Shown here: piece by piece, positions 9,475-18,911 of the stretch
Layout: the number at the start of each line of letters is the position of its first letter
Position numbering within the stretch: the stretch's first letter is position 1
DNA from: Candidatus Cryosericum terrychapinii
GTDB taxonomy: Bacteria > Caldisericota > Caldisericia > Cryosericales > Cryosericaceae
Assembly: GCF_003570925.1 (NCBI RefSeq)
Contig: NZ_QXIS01000034.1
Coordinates: 1 to 64,000, forward strand
Reading direction: 5' to 3'
Length of the DNA stretch: 64,000 nucleotides
Notes under the pieces: generated by a model
What the model was told of the DNA's origin: nothing
Databases searched by the model: none
What the model saw: the letters and a program-made list of their open reading frames with translations, nothing else
Position numbers and translations under genes: made by a program

Positions 9475-9504
9475 TCGATTCATGGCTGGGCACGACGATT
9501 CAGA

Positions 9505-9540
9505 GCAAACGCCCCGGGCACCATATGTCGGGGCGTTTGC
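9505..9540. terminator. 12-bp perfect hairpin between convergent operons
   Basis: GCAAACGCCCCG at 9505-9516 pairs perfectly with CGGGGCGTTTGC at 9529-9540 around a 12-base loop. It lies between the ends of the converging DUF2804 gene and the nucleoside phosphorylase. A clear U-tract is missing on both strands, so termination is inferred from stem strength and position. Confidence 0.6.
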
Positions 9541-9561
9541 TGTCGACCAGGCGTCAGGCGT

Positions 9562-10290
9562 CTACAATCCCGCTTTCGATGCCCTGACCAGCGTAGAGAG
9601 ACCGATGCGAATGCTCCGCTCCTCGGCTGTCTTGAACAGACCCTCGGCACTCTTCGGTTTGATTGCGTCCTTCGTGACGCTACCATCAACAGCAAAAAGG
9701 GCGGACGTGCGGACGCCGCGGAATTGACCGACGATGAAGAGGCACCCGCTTTCCATTTCGATGGCCTTGACACCCGACTGCATCATCAGGCTCATCTTGT
9801 CCTTGTCGTAGTTGCGGTAGAATGCGTCGCTGCTGATAACGACTCCGTGCTTCGCCGTCGGAACAACCTCCCGGGCTGTTTCCATGGTAACGCGAAGGAG
9901 GTCGGCATCCGGCACCGCTGGGAACGACAATGGAAGGTATTGGAGCGACGTTCCATCGTCACGGACACTCCCCGTGGCAACGACAAGGTCGCCGGCGTCG
10001 ACGTCTGACGCAACGCCCCCAGCCGAGCCAACCCTGAGCAGCACGCGCGCCCCAAGGTTGCACAGCTCCTCCACGACGATTGCTGTCGACGGAGCCCCCA
10101 TTCCCGTCGTGGCAACCGACAGCCGTTCGCCCTCATACATCCCCGTGAAGACAAGCAGGTACCGGTACTCATTGACCAGGCGAGCACCCTGGAGCAGCTT
10201 CGACACCTGCTCGGCTCGCTGGGGATTGCCGACCAGCATGACGTGCGGCGCAAGGTCTTCTGTCTCAAACTTCAAGTGAAACTGTGCCAT
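9562..10290 (-). CDS. Nucleoside phosphorylase (uridine/purine phosphorylase family)
   Basis: It cleaves nucleosides with phosphate to a free base and (deoxy)ribose-1-phosphate in the cytoplasm. The 242 residues cover the whole PNP/UDP phosphorylase-1 domain: VMLVGNPQRAEQVS near residue 17, the phosphate/ribose-binding LRVGSAGG near residue 86, and IEMESGCLF around 180 with the ribose-binding Glu. It is the last gene of a long minus-strand operon containing a BMP-type nucleoside importer and ribokinase. Sequence inspection cannot separate uridine from purine specificity. Confidence 0.88.
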   Translation of the reverse strand: MAQFHLKFETEDLAPHVMLVGNPQRAEQVSKLLQGARLVNEYRYLLVFTGMYEGERLSVATTGMGAPSTAIVVEELCNLGARVLLRVGSAGGVASDVDAGDLVVATGSVRDDGTSLQYLPLSFPAVPDADLLRVTMETAREVVPTAKHGVVISSDAFYRNYDKDKMSLMMQSGVKAIEMESGCLFIVGQFRGVRTSALFAVDGSVTKDAIKPKSAEGLFKTAEERSIRIGLSTLVRASKAGL

Positions 10291-10311
10291 GAAATCTACC
10301 TCCCTGGGATA

Positions 10312-11691
10312 CTAAAGCATGCCACGAGCCAGCCGCGCCGTTCGCTCCGCCAGGGCGTGGATCGAGAGTCGTTCTTTGCCCGGAATATACGTTTCGAGCC
10401 GATCGCCGATGGGATCCGCCCACACGGCAGGAACTCCACCCATCACGCCCAGGACCGTTCCAACGAGACCGGCATTGCAGTCAATGTCGAGCCCGCCACG
10501 CGCCAGCAGAGCGAATGATTCCGTGATGTCCCGACCACCATACCACAGTGAGATGATGTCCACCGCCATGTTCGGGTAGACATGGATCCAGTTGTACTGC
10601 TCAAACCGTTGCTCGGCCCATGCAAGCGCCGAAGAGACGTCCGATTCCCGCGTGACCATGTCCAGGCACTCGTGCAGAACGGCGGCGTATTCGCTCCCCT
10701 GAGGAACATATCCCGCCGCTTCGACCGCAACCACACGCGGATCATCGCGCACATAAGCGAGGGCCGTGAGCGCTGCCGCATACATGCCCCCATACACGCC
10801 GTTTGCCGCGTGGGACACGACCCCGTCGAGATGAGCAAGCCTTACCGCCTCAAGTGGTCGCCCCGGTGCCAGCATGCCGCAAACCATCCCGCGCATCTGA
10901 ACACCAATCCAGTCCGAATATGGATTCCGGTAGCTCCCCGATTCGGGCGGAGTGAGACCAGCACGCAAGTTCTGGATAGCAATCCACTCTGCCGACCAGC
11001 CAAAAGGTATTTGCCGCAACCATTCATCGGCAATGTCCTGCGACGTGAGACCGCGTCCATGTGACTCGAAAGCGTCAAGGAGCGCCAGCTCGTAGACAAC
11101 GTCGTCGTTCATCGTCTCAGGATCTGTGACATAGCAACGGACATCACCATACACCTCTGAGATGCGTTGGCCCGTGTATCCCTCGATGGCAGTTCCAAAT
11201 GCACCGCCCGCAAGCTGGCCGACCCATCCTGCCAACGTTTTCTCCTCGACGCCAACCGGCTGCTCTTCCTGTGGCGTGCGAGCCGCGGGCAAACGAGAGA
11301 GGACTTCGTCCCACGAAGCAGGGTGCTCGAACCCGAGGTAGGAGCACGAGGGATCCTGCGGTGCAGAAAACAGTGCATCGAGGTAATGGGCGGTGAGTAT
11401 GCGCAGCGCAGGAGCATCTCCACTACGAGCCAGGCGCAAGCCTTCTGGGATAAGCGATACCGCCACACTCTCGTCAAAGCCCTGATTCTCCATCGACTGA
11501 GCTGCCTCGCGATAGAGGCATTCCGGAGCGCCTGATCCCGGCACAGAACTCTCCCAGAGCATGAACATCACCTCGTCCTGCCCCTTCTCGGCAGCGGTTT
11601 GCTCACACCAGCTGCTTGGATGCAGGCGCCGATCGAGCGGAACGGCAGAACGCCGTATGTCACGTTCCGCTTGCCATGCCTTGATTCTCAT
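10312..11691 (-). CDS. ADP-ribosylglycohydrolase family protein
   Basis: ATG 11691 follows GGAGG and overlaps the upstream permease stop as ATGA, giving 459 residues. The middle and C-terminal parts carry the family pattern: [20 protein letters not shown], then [15 protein letters not shown] with the metal-binding [20 protein letters not shown], and [17 protein letters not shown] with the second acidic metal site (family form GGDxDTxAA). Known members remove ADP-ribose from proteins or hydrolyse ADP-ribosyl or N-glycosidic bonds. The N-terminal ~130 residues ([20 protein letters not shown]) are an extension. Its place between a nucleoside importer and a nucleoside phosphorylase suggests that it cleaves imported nucleosides or related N-glycosides; that is inference. 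Confidence 0.82.
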   Translation of the reverse strand: MRIKAWQAERDIRRSAVPLDRRLHPSSWCEQTAAEKGQDEVMFMLWESSVPGSGAPECLYREAAQSMENQGFDESVAVSLIPEGLRLARSGDAPALRILTAHYLDALFSAPQDPSCSYLGFEHPASWDEVLSRLPAARTPQEEQPVGVEEKTLAGWVGQLAGGAFGTAIEGYTGQRISEVYGDVRCYVTDPETMNDDVVYELALLDAFESHGRGLTSQDIADEWLRQIPFGWSAEWIAIQNLRAGLTPPESGSYRNPYSDWIGVQMRGMVCGMLAPGRPLEAVRLAHLDGVVSHAANGVYGGMYAAALTALAYVRDDPRVVAVEAAGYVPQGSEYAAVLHECLDMVTRESDVSSALAWAEQRFEQYNWIHVYPNMAVDIISLWYGGRDITESFALLARGGLDIDCNAGLVGTVLGVMGGVPAVWADPIGDRLETYIPGKERLSIHALAERTARLARGML

Positions 11692-12581
11692 GCCTGCCTC
11701 CTCTTCTTGCGAACGGAATACAGGTACAGGGAAACGAGTGTCGCGACGTAGGGGATCATGGCCGTGAACTGGGTAGGAATCCGACCGCCCTGCAGGAATA
11801 CCGTCAGGCCGTCGAAGAACCCAAACAGCAGAGAGATGACGCCGATGCCCCAGGGATTCCCGCTGACCAGAATGACGGCTGCCAGCGAGATCCAGCCACG
11901 CCCTGCCGACATGTTTTCGGCAAACAGTCGCACATACCCAAGAGAGAGATACGCGCCTGCCAGACCGCAGCATACTGCACAGATGATGAGCGACCAGATA
12001 CGTATCGTCGATGCCGGGACGCCGCTTGAACTCAGGCACGCAGCGTTATAGCCTGCACCGCGCAGCCGGAGCCCGAAACGAGTCCGGAAGATGACGAACG
12101 CGGACAGCACAGTCACCAGAACCGCAACGTAGATGATGAGGTTGTACCCACTGAGCAAGCTGCCCAGATAGGGGATGCCGCTGATCAGCGGCAGCTTCAC
12201 GGCTGGAATTGCCCGAATACCGGCATCGGTGAAGGCTCCTTTGACGTGAAAGATATCGCGCAACAAAAACGTCGTCAGACCCACCGCGAACAGGTTCAGT
12301 GCTATGCCTGTCAGGAACTCGTCCGTATGAAGTTTCACGGCAAACAGAATGAAAATACCGGCCATGACCAGCGCCCCGGCTACCGCGCATAAAATGCCAA
12401 GGAACCAGCTGTGCAGGAAGAACGACCCGAGAACTGCGCAGAACGCACCAACCAGCATCATCCCTTCCATGGCGATGTTGAAGATGCCGGCATAGAAGGT
12501 GAATGTTCCACCAATGGCCGCCAGCAGAATCGGCGTGGCGCCGACAACCATGGCTGAGACAAGCCCGAACAGAACGTTCAC
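11688..12581 (-). CDS. ABC importer permease, BMP/nucleoside type (second permease)
   Basis: GTG 12581 was taken because it sits at the junction with the first permease (overlapping its stop) and opens the hydrophobic N-terminus [23 protein letters not shown] without a charged extension. The 297 residues have the BPD_transp_2 layout of about 8-9 membrane spans, with [16 protein letters not shown] near residue 37 and [20 protein letters not shown] near the C-terminus. It pairs with the permease encoded just upstream to form the channel of a ribose/nucleoside-type importer. The C-terminus overlaps the start of the ADP-ribosylglycohydrolase gene by 4 bases. Confidence 0.9.
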   Translation of the reverse strand: MNVLFGLVSAMVVGATPILLAAIGGTFTFYAGIFNIAMEGMMLVGAFCAVLGSFFLHSWFLGILCAVAGALVMAGIFILFAVKLHTDEFLTGIALNLFAVGLTTFLLRDIFHVKGAFTDAGIRAIPAVKLPLISGIPYLGSLLSGYNLIIYVAVLVTVLSAFVIFRTRFGLRLRGAGYNAACLSSSGVPASTIRIWSLIICAVCCGLAGAYLSLGYVRLFAENMSAGRGWISLAAVILVSGNPWGIGVISLLFGFFDGLTVFLQGGRIPTQFTAMIPYVATLVSLYLYSVRKKRRQA

Positions 12582-13615
12582 CTCGTATTCTCCTTCAGTT
12601 TTCGCCTGGTCGCCAGACGGTCGAACACCATGTTCAGAGAAACCCTGCCAGCTACAACGACCAGCACAATGACTGCCTGCAGCACATCGATGAACTCCGA
12701 AGGTACAGCAGTAACGAGTTCCATGCCTATGGCGCCCTGCTGCAGCGCACTGAAGAGCAACCCGTAGAGGAAGGTTCCCGAGATGCCATTGCTGGCTACG
12801 ACTGCAATCATGATACCGTCCCAGGCATAGTTGGCGCCCAGCCCCTTCACAAAGCGATGGGGGCCGCCCATGATCATCAGCCCTCCGGCAAGCCCCGCAA
12901 GAGCTCCGGTGACCAGCATGACGCGAACATAGTTGGCATCTACCTTGCATCCGCCGATTCTTGCAAACAGCGAATTCTGTCCGGTCATGCGCCATTCGTA
13001 GCCACTGCGGCCTCTGCTCATGATCAGCCAGCAGACGACTGCTGCAAGCACCATGAACAGGACACTTGTGTTCACGCCTCCCAGATCCGGCAGCCATGCA
13101 GCCGTACTGATGGGCCTGGTCATGGGAGTCGAAGCAGAGGGGTCGAACAAGGGGTACGTAATGACCCACAATGCGAAGTAGTCAGCAATGAAGTTGAGCA
13201 TGAGCGTAACAATGAACTCATCCATGGCGAAAGCACGTTTGAGCAGTGCTGCAAGCCCCGACCATAGCGCCCCACCGAGAAGAGATGCCAGGATACACAG
13301 CGGGACAAGAAATACCGAGGGCAGATGGACGAACAACCCCACCAGTGTCGCACCCAGAGCTCCCATGACGAGCTGACCCGGCTGTCCAAGGTTTACGGGT
13401 CCGGAGGCAAACGCGATTGATGCCGAGAGCCCTGTCAGAATAAGAGGAACGGCCCGCGTCAGCGTAGCAGTGAATCCCGACCCACTGAACAACGAGTACT
13501 GGAGCAGTGCACCATAGGTCGCAACCGGATTGAACCCCTGAAGCGCCAGCACGAGCGCTCCAATAGCGAACGCCGCCAGTACGCCAAGAATCCCGCTAAG
13601 AGCCTGTTTCCGCAT
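12578..13615 (-). CDS. ABC importer permease, BMP/nucleoside type (first permease)
   Basis: ATG 13615 ([19 protein letters not shown]) gives 345 residues with roughly 8-10 hydrophobic spans. [19 protein letters not shown] and [21 protein letters not shown] are typical of the first permease of BMP-linked importers (YufP/NupB type). The start lies 20 bases inside the 3' end of the ATPase gene, so translation is coupled. Together with the second permease, the double ATPase and the BMP lipoprotein it forms a complete nucleoside importer. Confidence 0.9.
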   Translation of the reverse strand: MRKQALSGILGVLAAFAIGALVLALQGFNPVATYGALLQYSLFSGSGFTATLTRAVPLILTGLSASIAFASGPVNLGQPGQLVMGALGATLVGLFVHLPSVFLVPLCILASLLGGALWSGLAALLKRAFAMDEFIVTLMLNFIADYFALWVITYPLFDPSASTPMTRPISTAAWLPDLGGVNTSVLFMVLAAVVCWLIMSRGRSGYEWRMTGQNSLFARIGGCKVDANYVRVMLVTGALAGLAGGLMIMGGPHRFVKGLGANYAWDGIMIAVVASNGISGTFLYGLLFSALQQGAIGMELVTAVPSEFIDVLQAVIVLVVVAGRVSLNMVFDRLATRRKLKENTR

Positions 13616-15146
13616 GTGCAACTTCCTTTCCCCCGAGCATGTAGTACCCGATCTCCTCACGACTCGTCGCGTCCGTGGCAAGGTCCGCGACCACTTCGCC
13701 CTGGCACATGACGACGATGCGGTCGGCCACCATGAAGAGTTCGTCGAGATCGGCCGATACCAGCAGGACAGCCCGTTTCTTGCTTCGCAGGTCCAGGAGC
13801 AGCTGATGGACATACTCGATGGAACCTACGTCCAGGCCTCGCGTCGGCTGGTCCATAAGGACGAACGGCGTTTCCAGCAATAGTTCGCGACCAAGAATCA
13901 CCTTCTGCTGGTTGCCGCCCGACAGTGAGTTGAACGGATCCGACGAGTGCCCCATGCTGACAGTAAACTGGTCTCGAATCTGATCAACAAACTCGGCTGC
14001 ATGCCGGTAGTTGAGTCCAAGCCCCCTCCACGTGCGAAACCGTGGGTCAAGGATGTGGTGTGTCATAATCGCATCCTCCAAAATGGACGCCGCCACACTC
14101 GCGCCCATCTTCTCCCTGTCCTGGGGAACGAACGCAATCAGTGTCCGTCTGGTCAGGATGTCGGCATGTGTAATGTCCTTCCCCTTCACCTCAAGTGTCC
14201 CAGATGTCATTGGGGCCAGACCCATGATTGCGTTCACCAGCTCGAACTGGCCGTTCCCCTCGACGCCGGCCACTCCCACGATCTCGCCGGCACGCACTTC
14301 GACGGTCGCGTCATGCAGTCTTGCACGATGCTCGGTGTCGCTGCAATTCAGCCCTTGCGCATGGAAGACGATTTCTCCGGGTTCCTGAGGCTGGCGCCGC
14401 GATGTGAACAGGACCTCTCTGCCCACCATCTGTCGAGCCAGATCCTCTTTCGTGAGCTCAGACGCAGCGGACGTACCGACGATCTTGCCGCGCCGCATGA
14501 CGGTCACCCGATCGCTCAAGGTAAGGACCTCGTCCAGCCGGTGAGATATGAAGATGATCGTGTGTCCTTTGTCCCTGAGACGCGCCAATTCGGCAAACAG
14601 CTGGGGGATTTCCTGAGGTGTCAGAACCGCCGTCGGCTCGTCCAGAACAAGCACGGAGACATTCCGGTAGAGCAGTTTGAGGATCTCGACCTTTTGGCGT
14701 GCAGCTACCGAGATGTCTCCTACCAGTGCGTCAGGGTCCAAGTTGAATTGAAATTCCTCGATCTTCTGGCGCACCACTTCACGCGCCCTATCAACATCGA
14801 TTATCCCGAAAGCACGGACAGGCTCGGCGCCCAGGACGATGTTCTGCCACACCGTGTACTCGGGAATGAGCAGGATCTCCTGGTGTACCATGCCTATCCC
14901 GGCAGCAATCGCTTCACGTGGCGTCCTGAATTCGACCTTGGCACCCCTGAAGAAAATGTCCCCTGCGTCTCGGCGCTCGAGGCCATAGAACACCTTCATA
15001 AGCGTGCTCTTCCCGGCTCCGTTCTCTCCGACCAGCGCGTGAATCTCGCCGGCTTCAAACGACACCGACACGTCAGAGAGTGCGACGGTGTCCGGGGGAA
15101 ACACCTTGGTGATGTGCTGCAGGTCGATCAGGACGTCACGTGCCAC
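13596..15146 (-). CDS. ABC importer ATPase with two nucleotide-binding domains, ribose/nucleoside type
   Basis: The 516-residue protein holds two ABC domains. The first has Walker [10 protein letters not shown] near residue 40, a diverged signature ([15 protein letters not shown]) and Walker [12 protein letters not shown]. The second (residues ~260-510) has the degenerate P-loop [10 protein letters not shown] and the intact signature [16 protein letters not shown] followed by [12 protein letters not shown]. This asymmetry is normal for ribose/galactose/nucleoside ATPases such as RbsA and NupA/YufO. It lies between the BMP lipoprotein gene (12 bases upstream) and the first permease (20-base overlap) and energises their transport. 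Confidence 0.93.
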   Translation of the reverse strand: MARDVLIDLQHITKVFPPDTVALSDVSVSFEAGEIHALVGENGAGKSTLMKVFYGLERRDAGDIFFRGAKVEFRTPREAIAAGIGMVHQEILLIPEYTVWQNIVLGAEPVRAFGIIDVDRAREVVRQKIEEFQFNLDPDALVGDISVAARQKVEILKLLYRNVSVLVLDEPTAVLTPQEIPQLFAELARLRDKGHTIIFISHRLDEVLTLSDRVTVMRRGKIVGTSAASELTKEDLARQMVGREVLFTSRRQPQEPGEIVFHAQGLNCSDTEHRARLHDATVEVRAGEIVGVAGVEGNGQFELVNAIMGLAPMTSGTLEVKGKDITHADILTRRTLIAFVPQDREKMGASVAASILEDAIMTHHILDPRFRTWRGLGLNYRHAAEFVDQIRDQFTVSMGHSSDPFNSLSGGNQQKVILGRELLLETPFVLMDQPTRGLDVGSIEYVHQLLLDLRSKKRAVLLVSADLDELFMVADRIVVMCQGEVVADLATDATSREEIGYYMLGGKEVAHAETGS

Positions 15147-15158
15147 AAACAGCTCGTC

Positions 15159-16175
15159 CTACTGGTACTTGGTGACGGCGAGCGTACCGTCGACAATCTG
15201 CTGACGGACTGCGCCGATGCGATCGATAATGCTCTGCGGGAGGACTTGCACCGTCGCCTCGGTTACCAGATCGACAGTACCAGTCTTCAGACCGTACTTT
15301 ATGACTTGACCCGGTTTGTAGGTGCCGTCCTTGATCGTCTTGTAGACATCTTCGATAGTTTTACCCACGTCCTTGATGTCCGATGCGATGACGTAACCGG
15401 GTTCGATATCGTTCTGGTTCGTGTCGACGCCGATTGCGTACAGACCACGCTCCTTGGCTGCCTGGAGCACGCCCAGACCCGTAGCGGCGGCAACCTGGAA
15501 CACAACATCGCACTTCTTGTCATAGAGACTGAGAGCGGCCTGCTTGCCTTTGGCCGGGTCGTCCCAGATGCCGGCAAGCACGACGCGCTCAATCTTGATA
15601 GTCTTGTCGATGTAGTGGACACCGTCCTCATAGGCCTTAACAAAAGCCATCACTACCGGGTCATCCGCCGCGGCGACGACGCCGACGACCTTGTCGGCAT
15701 TGACATTCTTGATGCTCATATCTGTAGTTGTAAGACCGGCACAGACGCCCGCGAGGAATGCACTCTCTTCTTCGATGTACTTGATGGAGGTTATCGTGCT
15801 CTTGCTGTTTTCCACAATCGTGTCGATGTTGACGAAGATCTTGTCCGGGTACTTGTCGGCCATCGCCTTCAGGTTGTCCTCGAACGCATAGGAAATGACG
15901 AACACGACGTCACTATACTGTGTGGCTGCTTCGAGGCCAGGCTCGTACTTGCCTGCATCGAAGTTGCACTCAATCGTGCTTGTTTCCACACCATACTGTG
16001 CCTTGATGTTGTCAATACCTTTCTGACCAGAATCGTAGAACGCATTGTCGCCAAGAGCTCCATTGATGAGGTAGACGACCTTGTCAGTCTTGGGACCAGT
16101 CACTGTCGGCTTACAGCCGGCAAACGACATGCTGATGATCATAAGCGCGAGCAGCATACACAGCATTCTCTTCAT
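15159..16175 (-). CDS. BMP-family nucleoside-binding lipoprotein
   Basis: ATG 16175 follows AAGGAG and opens a lipoprotein signal peptide (MKRMLCMLLALMIISMSFAGC; lipobox FAGC near residue 21), so the mature protein should be lipid-anchored outside the membrane. The body shows BMP/Med-family features: VVYLINGALGDNAFYDSGQKG, VVFVISYAFEDNL, ESAFLAGVCAGL, VVGVVAAADDPVVMAF and YAIGVDTNQN. BMP proteins typically bind purine nucleosides or related compounds. It is encoded directly before its ATPase and two permeases and after ribokinase, and the operon content supports nucleosides as the cargo. Confidence 0.92.
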   Translation of the reverse strand: MKRMLCMLLALMIISMSFAGCKPTVTGPKTDKVVYLINGALGDNAFYDSGQKGIDNIKAQYGVETSTIECNFDAGKYEPGLEAATQYSDVVFVISYAFEDNLKAMADKYPDKIFVNIDTIVENSKSTITSIKYIEEESAFLAGVCAGLTTTDMSIKNVNADKVVGVVAAADDPVVMAFVKAYEDGVHYIDKTIKIERVVLAGIWDDPAKGKQAALSLYDKKCDVVFQVAAATGLGVLQAAKERGLYAIGVDTNQNDIEPGYVIASDIKDVGKTIEDVYKTIKDGTYKPGQVIKYGLKTGTVDLVTEATVQVLPQSIIDRIGAVRQQIVDGTLAVTKYQ

Positions 16176-16197
16176 GTCGACTCTTCTCCTTTGTCCT

Positions 16198-17136
16198 TCA
16201 GATCTGCCGCTTTGGGGGATGGTCTCCCCTGCACAGCCTTGCCTCAAGAAACGCAGTAACTTCCGCTTCGTCCGGCATCGATTGCTGAGCGCCGGGCCGC
16301 GTTACCGTAAGTGCCCCCGCCGCCATCGCACGGTAGAGCGCCGTGTCGGGGTCAAGCCCTTGGTCTAACGACGCCGCAAATGCCCCTTGGAAAGAATCCC
16401 CTGCAGCCGTCGTATCGACCGATACCACCGAAAATGCGGGCACCTCAGGGCTCTCGAACGCGCCAACCGCAAATGCACCCTTTTCTCCCCGCTTCACGAC
16501 GACGGTCCTCGCACCCAAACCCAGAAGGACTGCTGCGGCCTCTTTGAGATCGGCGGTTCCGGCAAGAGCACGTGCCTCACCCTCGTTCGGCATAAGGTAG
16601 TCCACATCGGCGAATACTCCTGCCGTCAGTGTGACGGACCCCCAGGGCGAAGGGTCGAGGATGACGGTAGCTCCTCTCAGGTGCGCCACGTGAGCAGCCT
16701 CCCGAACGACCGCAAACGGGATTTCGCACTGCAGCAGGAGAACGACCCCGGGCTGCAGCAAACCGTCCAGCGTCTTGAGTTCGGCGGCACCGACGGCACC
16801 GTTGGCGCCCGGGACGACCACAATGCGATTCTCGCCGCCTCTTTCCACCAGGATGCACGCAACCCCTGTCGACAAGATGGGATCCACCGTTACGCCGGCG
16901 ACGTTCACTCCAGAGGCCGACAACCCATTCATCACGTCCCGCCCAAAAGTGTCTGATCCCACGCGCCCCACCAGAACACTCTCCGCTCTCAGCCGGGCAG
17001 CCTGCACCGCCTGGTTCGCACCTTTCCCGCCCGGGTTGGTGAGCCATCCAGTCGAGACAATGGTCTCACCGTGATCCGGCACACGCTCGCACCGGACAAC
17101 CAGGTCCATGTTGATGCTGCCGAATGATACGACCAC
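16198..17136 (-). CDS. rbsK: Ribokinase (PfkB family)
   Basis: It phosphorylates ribose to ribose-5-phosphate. The 312 residues contain the N-terminal sugar-binding NPGGKGANQAVQAARL near residue 34 and the C-terminal PfkB signature VDTTAAGDSFQGAFAASL, with catalytic Asp near 247 in the DTTAAGD form typical of ribokinase rather than fructokinase. The start is GTG 17136, two bases after the LacI-type stop, without a clear ribosome site, so coupling is likely. Its place beside a nucleoside importer suggests that it recycles ribose released from nucleosides by hydrolysis. Confidence 0.9.
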   Translation of the reverse strand: MVVSFGSINMDLVVRCERVPDHGETIVSTGWLTNPGGKGANQAVQAARLRAESVLVGRVGSDTFGRDVMNGLSASGVNVAGVTVDPILSTGVACILVERGGENRIVVVPGANGAVGAAELKTLDGLLQPGVVLLLQCEIPFAVVREAAHVAHLRGATVILDPSPWGSVTLTAGVFADVDYLMPNEGEARALAGTADLKEAAAVLLGLGARTVVVKRGEKGAFAVGAFESPEVPAFSVVSVDTTAAGDSFQGAFAASLDQGLDPDTALYRAMAAGALTVTRPGAQQSMPDEAEVTAFLEARLCRGDHPPKRQI

Positions 17137-17138
17137 GA

Positions 17139-18149
17139 CTACAGGGTAGTTGCCGAAGAATGCTCTGCCGAAATATTCCGGAGCGCCGTCGAATCCCGGA
17201 CCACAAGCTCCGTCGGGAGAACCACCGGCTGACGTGGCGCATGACCGCGTCTCATGTCGAGAATTGCTTTCACTGCCCGTCGTCCCATCTCATAGGTGGG
17301 CTGTCGTACCGTCGTCAACGATGGACTAAAGATCCTCGCAAACGCGATGTCGTCAAAACCAGTGACTGATATTCTTCCTGGCACCGGGATACCCACTTCT
17401 GCAAGTCTCGCCAGAACACCAAATGCACATAAATCATTGGCACAGACGACACCCGTCGTGCCATCCATCTTGGACTCGACCTGCTTCATGGCTTCGTACC
17501 CGTCATCGATCCCAAAACCCGCGCGTACGACATTGAAGTCGATATTGTGCAGACGGCACTGGTCACGAAACCCTCTGAGTCTGTCTTCGGTTGTAGAGAT
17601 CCTTGGAGGGCCCGAAAGATATAACAGTTTACGGTGCCCCAGTCCCGCCAAGTGGTCAACTACAGCCTTACTCCCGCTGTAGTTGTCGGCATTCACCTGT
17701 GACACCAGGGAACCGGAGAGTCTACGGTCCATGACAACTACGGGAATACCGGCCGCCAGCTCCGCCACATACGCATCTCTTCGGGAAGCGCTGGCCACGA
17801 TGACTCCCGCCACAGTCAGATCATGCAGAGAATGCAGGTACTGCTTCTCCTTGGCCACATGACCGTCGCTATTACAGACGATAAGGTTCAGGCCATGCTT
17901 GCGTGCTTCATCCTCCACGCCACGCACGATAGCTGGAAAAAAGGGGTTGGTGATGTCTGGAACCACAAGTCCAATGAGATCGGATTGGCCGAGGACCATG
18001 GCGCGTGCGATAGGGTTGGGCTTGTAGTCCAACTCCCTGGCCATCTCCAGGATGCGCTCACACAGTTCTGGCCGCACCATCTCCGGTTTCGAGAACGCCC
18101 GCGATACCGTGCTTGTGGAAATGCCGAGCTTCCGCGCTATTTCCCTCAT
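17139..18149 (-). CDS. LacI-family transcriptional regulator
   Basis: It has 336 residues. The helix-turn-helix is at the extreme N-terminus (REIARKLGISTSTVSRAFSKPEMV), followed by hinge LDYKPNPIARAM and the periplasmic-binding-protein-like effector domain (LIGLVVPDITNPFFPAIVRGVEDEA ... RISVTGFDDIAFARIFSPSLTTV). It is the second gene of the nucleoside operon, one base after dcd and two bases before ribokinase. It most likely senses a nucleoside or ribose and controls its own operon through the palindrome at 18730-18743. Confidence 0.93.
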   Translation of the reverse strand: MREIARKLGISTSTVSRAFSKPEMVRPELCERILEMARELDYKPNPIARAMVLGQSDLIGLVVPDITNPFFPAIVRGVEDEARKHGLNLIVCNSDGHVAKEKQYLHSLHDLTVAGVIVASASRRDAYVAELAAGIPVVVMDRRLSGSLVSQVNADNYSGSKAVVDHLAGLGHRKLLYLSGPPRISTTEDRLRGFRDQCRLHNIDFNVVRAGFGIDDGYEAMKQVESKMDGTTGVVCANDLCAFGVLARLAEVGIPVPGRISVTGFDDIAFARIFSPSLTTVRQPTYEMGRRAVKAILDMRRGHAPRQPVVLPTELVVRDSTALRNISAEHSSATTL

Positions 18150-18150
18150 G

Positions 18151-18702
18151 TTACTCTACCCTCGGCAGCCAGATACCTGTCTGGTTCTGATACTTGCCCT
18201 TCTTATCTTCATAGGAGACGGCGCATAGTTCATCGGCTCCCATGAAAAGAACCTGAGCAATCCCCTCATTGGCATAGACCTTGACGGGGAGCGGCGTCGT
18301 GTTGCTGATCTCGATAGTGACAAATCCCTCCCATTGCGGCTCTAGAGGGGTTACGTTTACGATGATTCCCGCTCGAGCATATGTACTCTTGCCAATGACA
18401 AGGCACAAGACATCCCGGGGAATCCGGAAGTACTCGAGACTGCGTGCTAGAGCGAAGGAGTTCGGCGGGATGATGCAAGAGTCACCGTTCATATCCACAA
18501 AACTTCGCCCGGTGAATGCCTTTGGATCGACAATGGCATTGAAGACATTGGTGAAGACCTTGAACTCGTCCGCCACACGCATGTCGTATCCATAAGACGA
18601 CACGCCATATGAGACGACGCCCTTGGGACAGTCTGATGCGAACGGTTCGATCATGCCAGCCAATGCATGGGCCGCGATCCAGGTGTCAGATTTGATTCCC
18701 AT
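18151..18702 (-). CDS. dcd: dCTP deaminase
   Basis: It converts dCTP to dUTP (or dUMP in bifunctional forms) for thymidylate synthesis. ATG 18702 is preceded by GGAGG at ideal spacing and gives 183 residues, close to the usual 175-195. Visible family motifs are [18 protein letters not shown] near residue 28, [41 protein letters not shown] with the catalytic Glu, and [12 protein letters not shown]. Being the first gene ahead of the LacI regulator, it shares the operator and so probably responds to nucleoside supply. Confidence 0.95.
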   Translation of the reverse strand: MGIKSDTWIAAHALAGMIEPFASDCPKGVVSYGVSSYGYDMRVADEFKVFTNVFNAIVDPKAFTGRSFVDMNGDSCIIPPNSFALARSLEYFRIPRDVLCLVIGKSTYARAGIIVNVTPLEPQWEGFVTIEISNTTPLPVKVYANEGIAQVLFMGADELCAVSYEDKKGKYQNQTGIWLPRVE

Positions 18703-18729
18703 CCACGCCTCCAAACCCCGATTTTCGCC

Positions 18730-18743
18730 TGCAAGCGCTACCA
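18730..18743. promoter_or_regulatory. LacI/GalR-type operator palindrome
   Basis: The sequence TGCAAGCGCTACCA keeps the family core TG...AGCGCT...CA with a central CG. It sits 28-41 bases upstream of dcd, next to the predicted -10, where bound repressor would block initiation. The LacI-type protein is encoded two genes into the operon, so autoregulation is the simplest model. Confidence 0.6.
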
Positions 18744-18770
18744 TTGTGTTCTGAAGCATCCAAACTTCAA
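18742..18770 (-). promoter_or_regulatory. Possible promoter of the dcd-lacI-nucleoside operon
   Basis: On the minus strand TTGAAG (18765-18770) is 17 bases from ACAATG (18742-18747), which abuts the operator palindrome. The -10 box is weak. The rest of 18703-18911 shows nothing else I can name. Confidence 0.35.
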
Positions 18771-18911
18771 GGTTGACAACCAGCAGGCCTCGATTGGGCG
18801 GCACCAGTGCCGGCATTTCACAAGCCGACCTGCCTGAGTTTGGTTCAGGCCTCCGGTACGCGCCGCGATCGACCACCCGCATTCCTGGCCACCGCTCTCG
18901 CGGACATTACA

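Noticed and set aside
11692-12039. N-terminal extension of the ADP-ribosylglycohydrolase frame
   Set aside because: It overlaps the permease gene in another frame, while ATG 11691 has GGAGG and the normal four-base overlap.
13947-16259. A 770-codon open frame on the plus strand
   Set aside because: It is antisense to the ABC ATPase and BMP lipoprotein genes, whose motifs and ribosome sites are clear. Its translation has low-complexity, His/Arg/Asp-rich composition without any domain.
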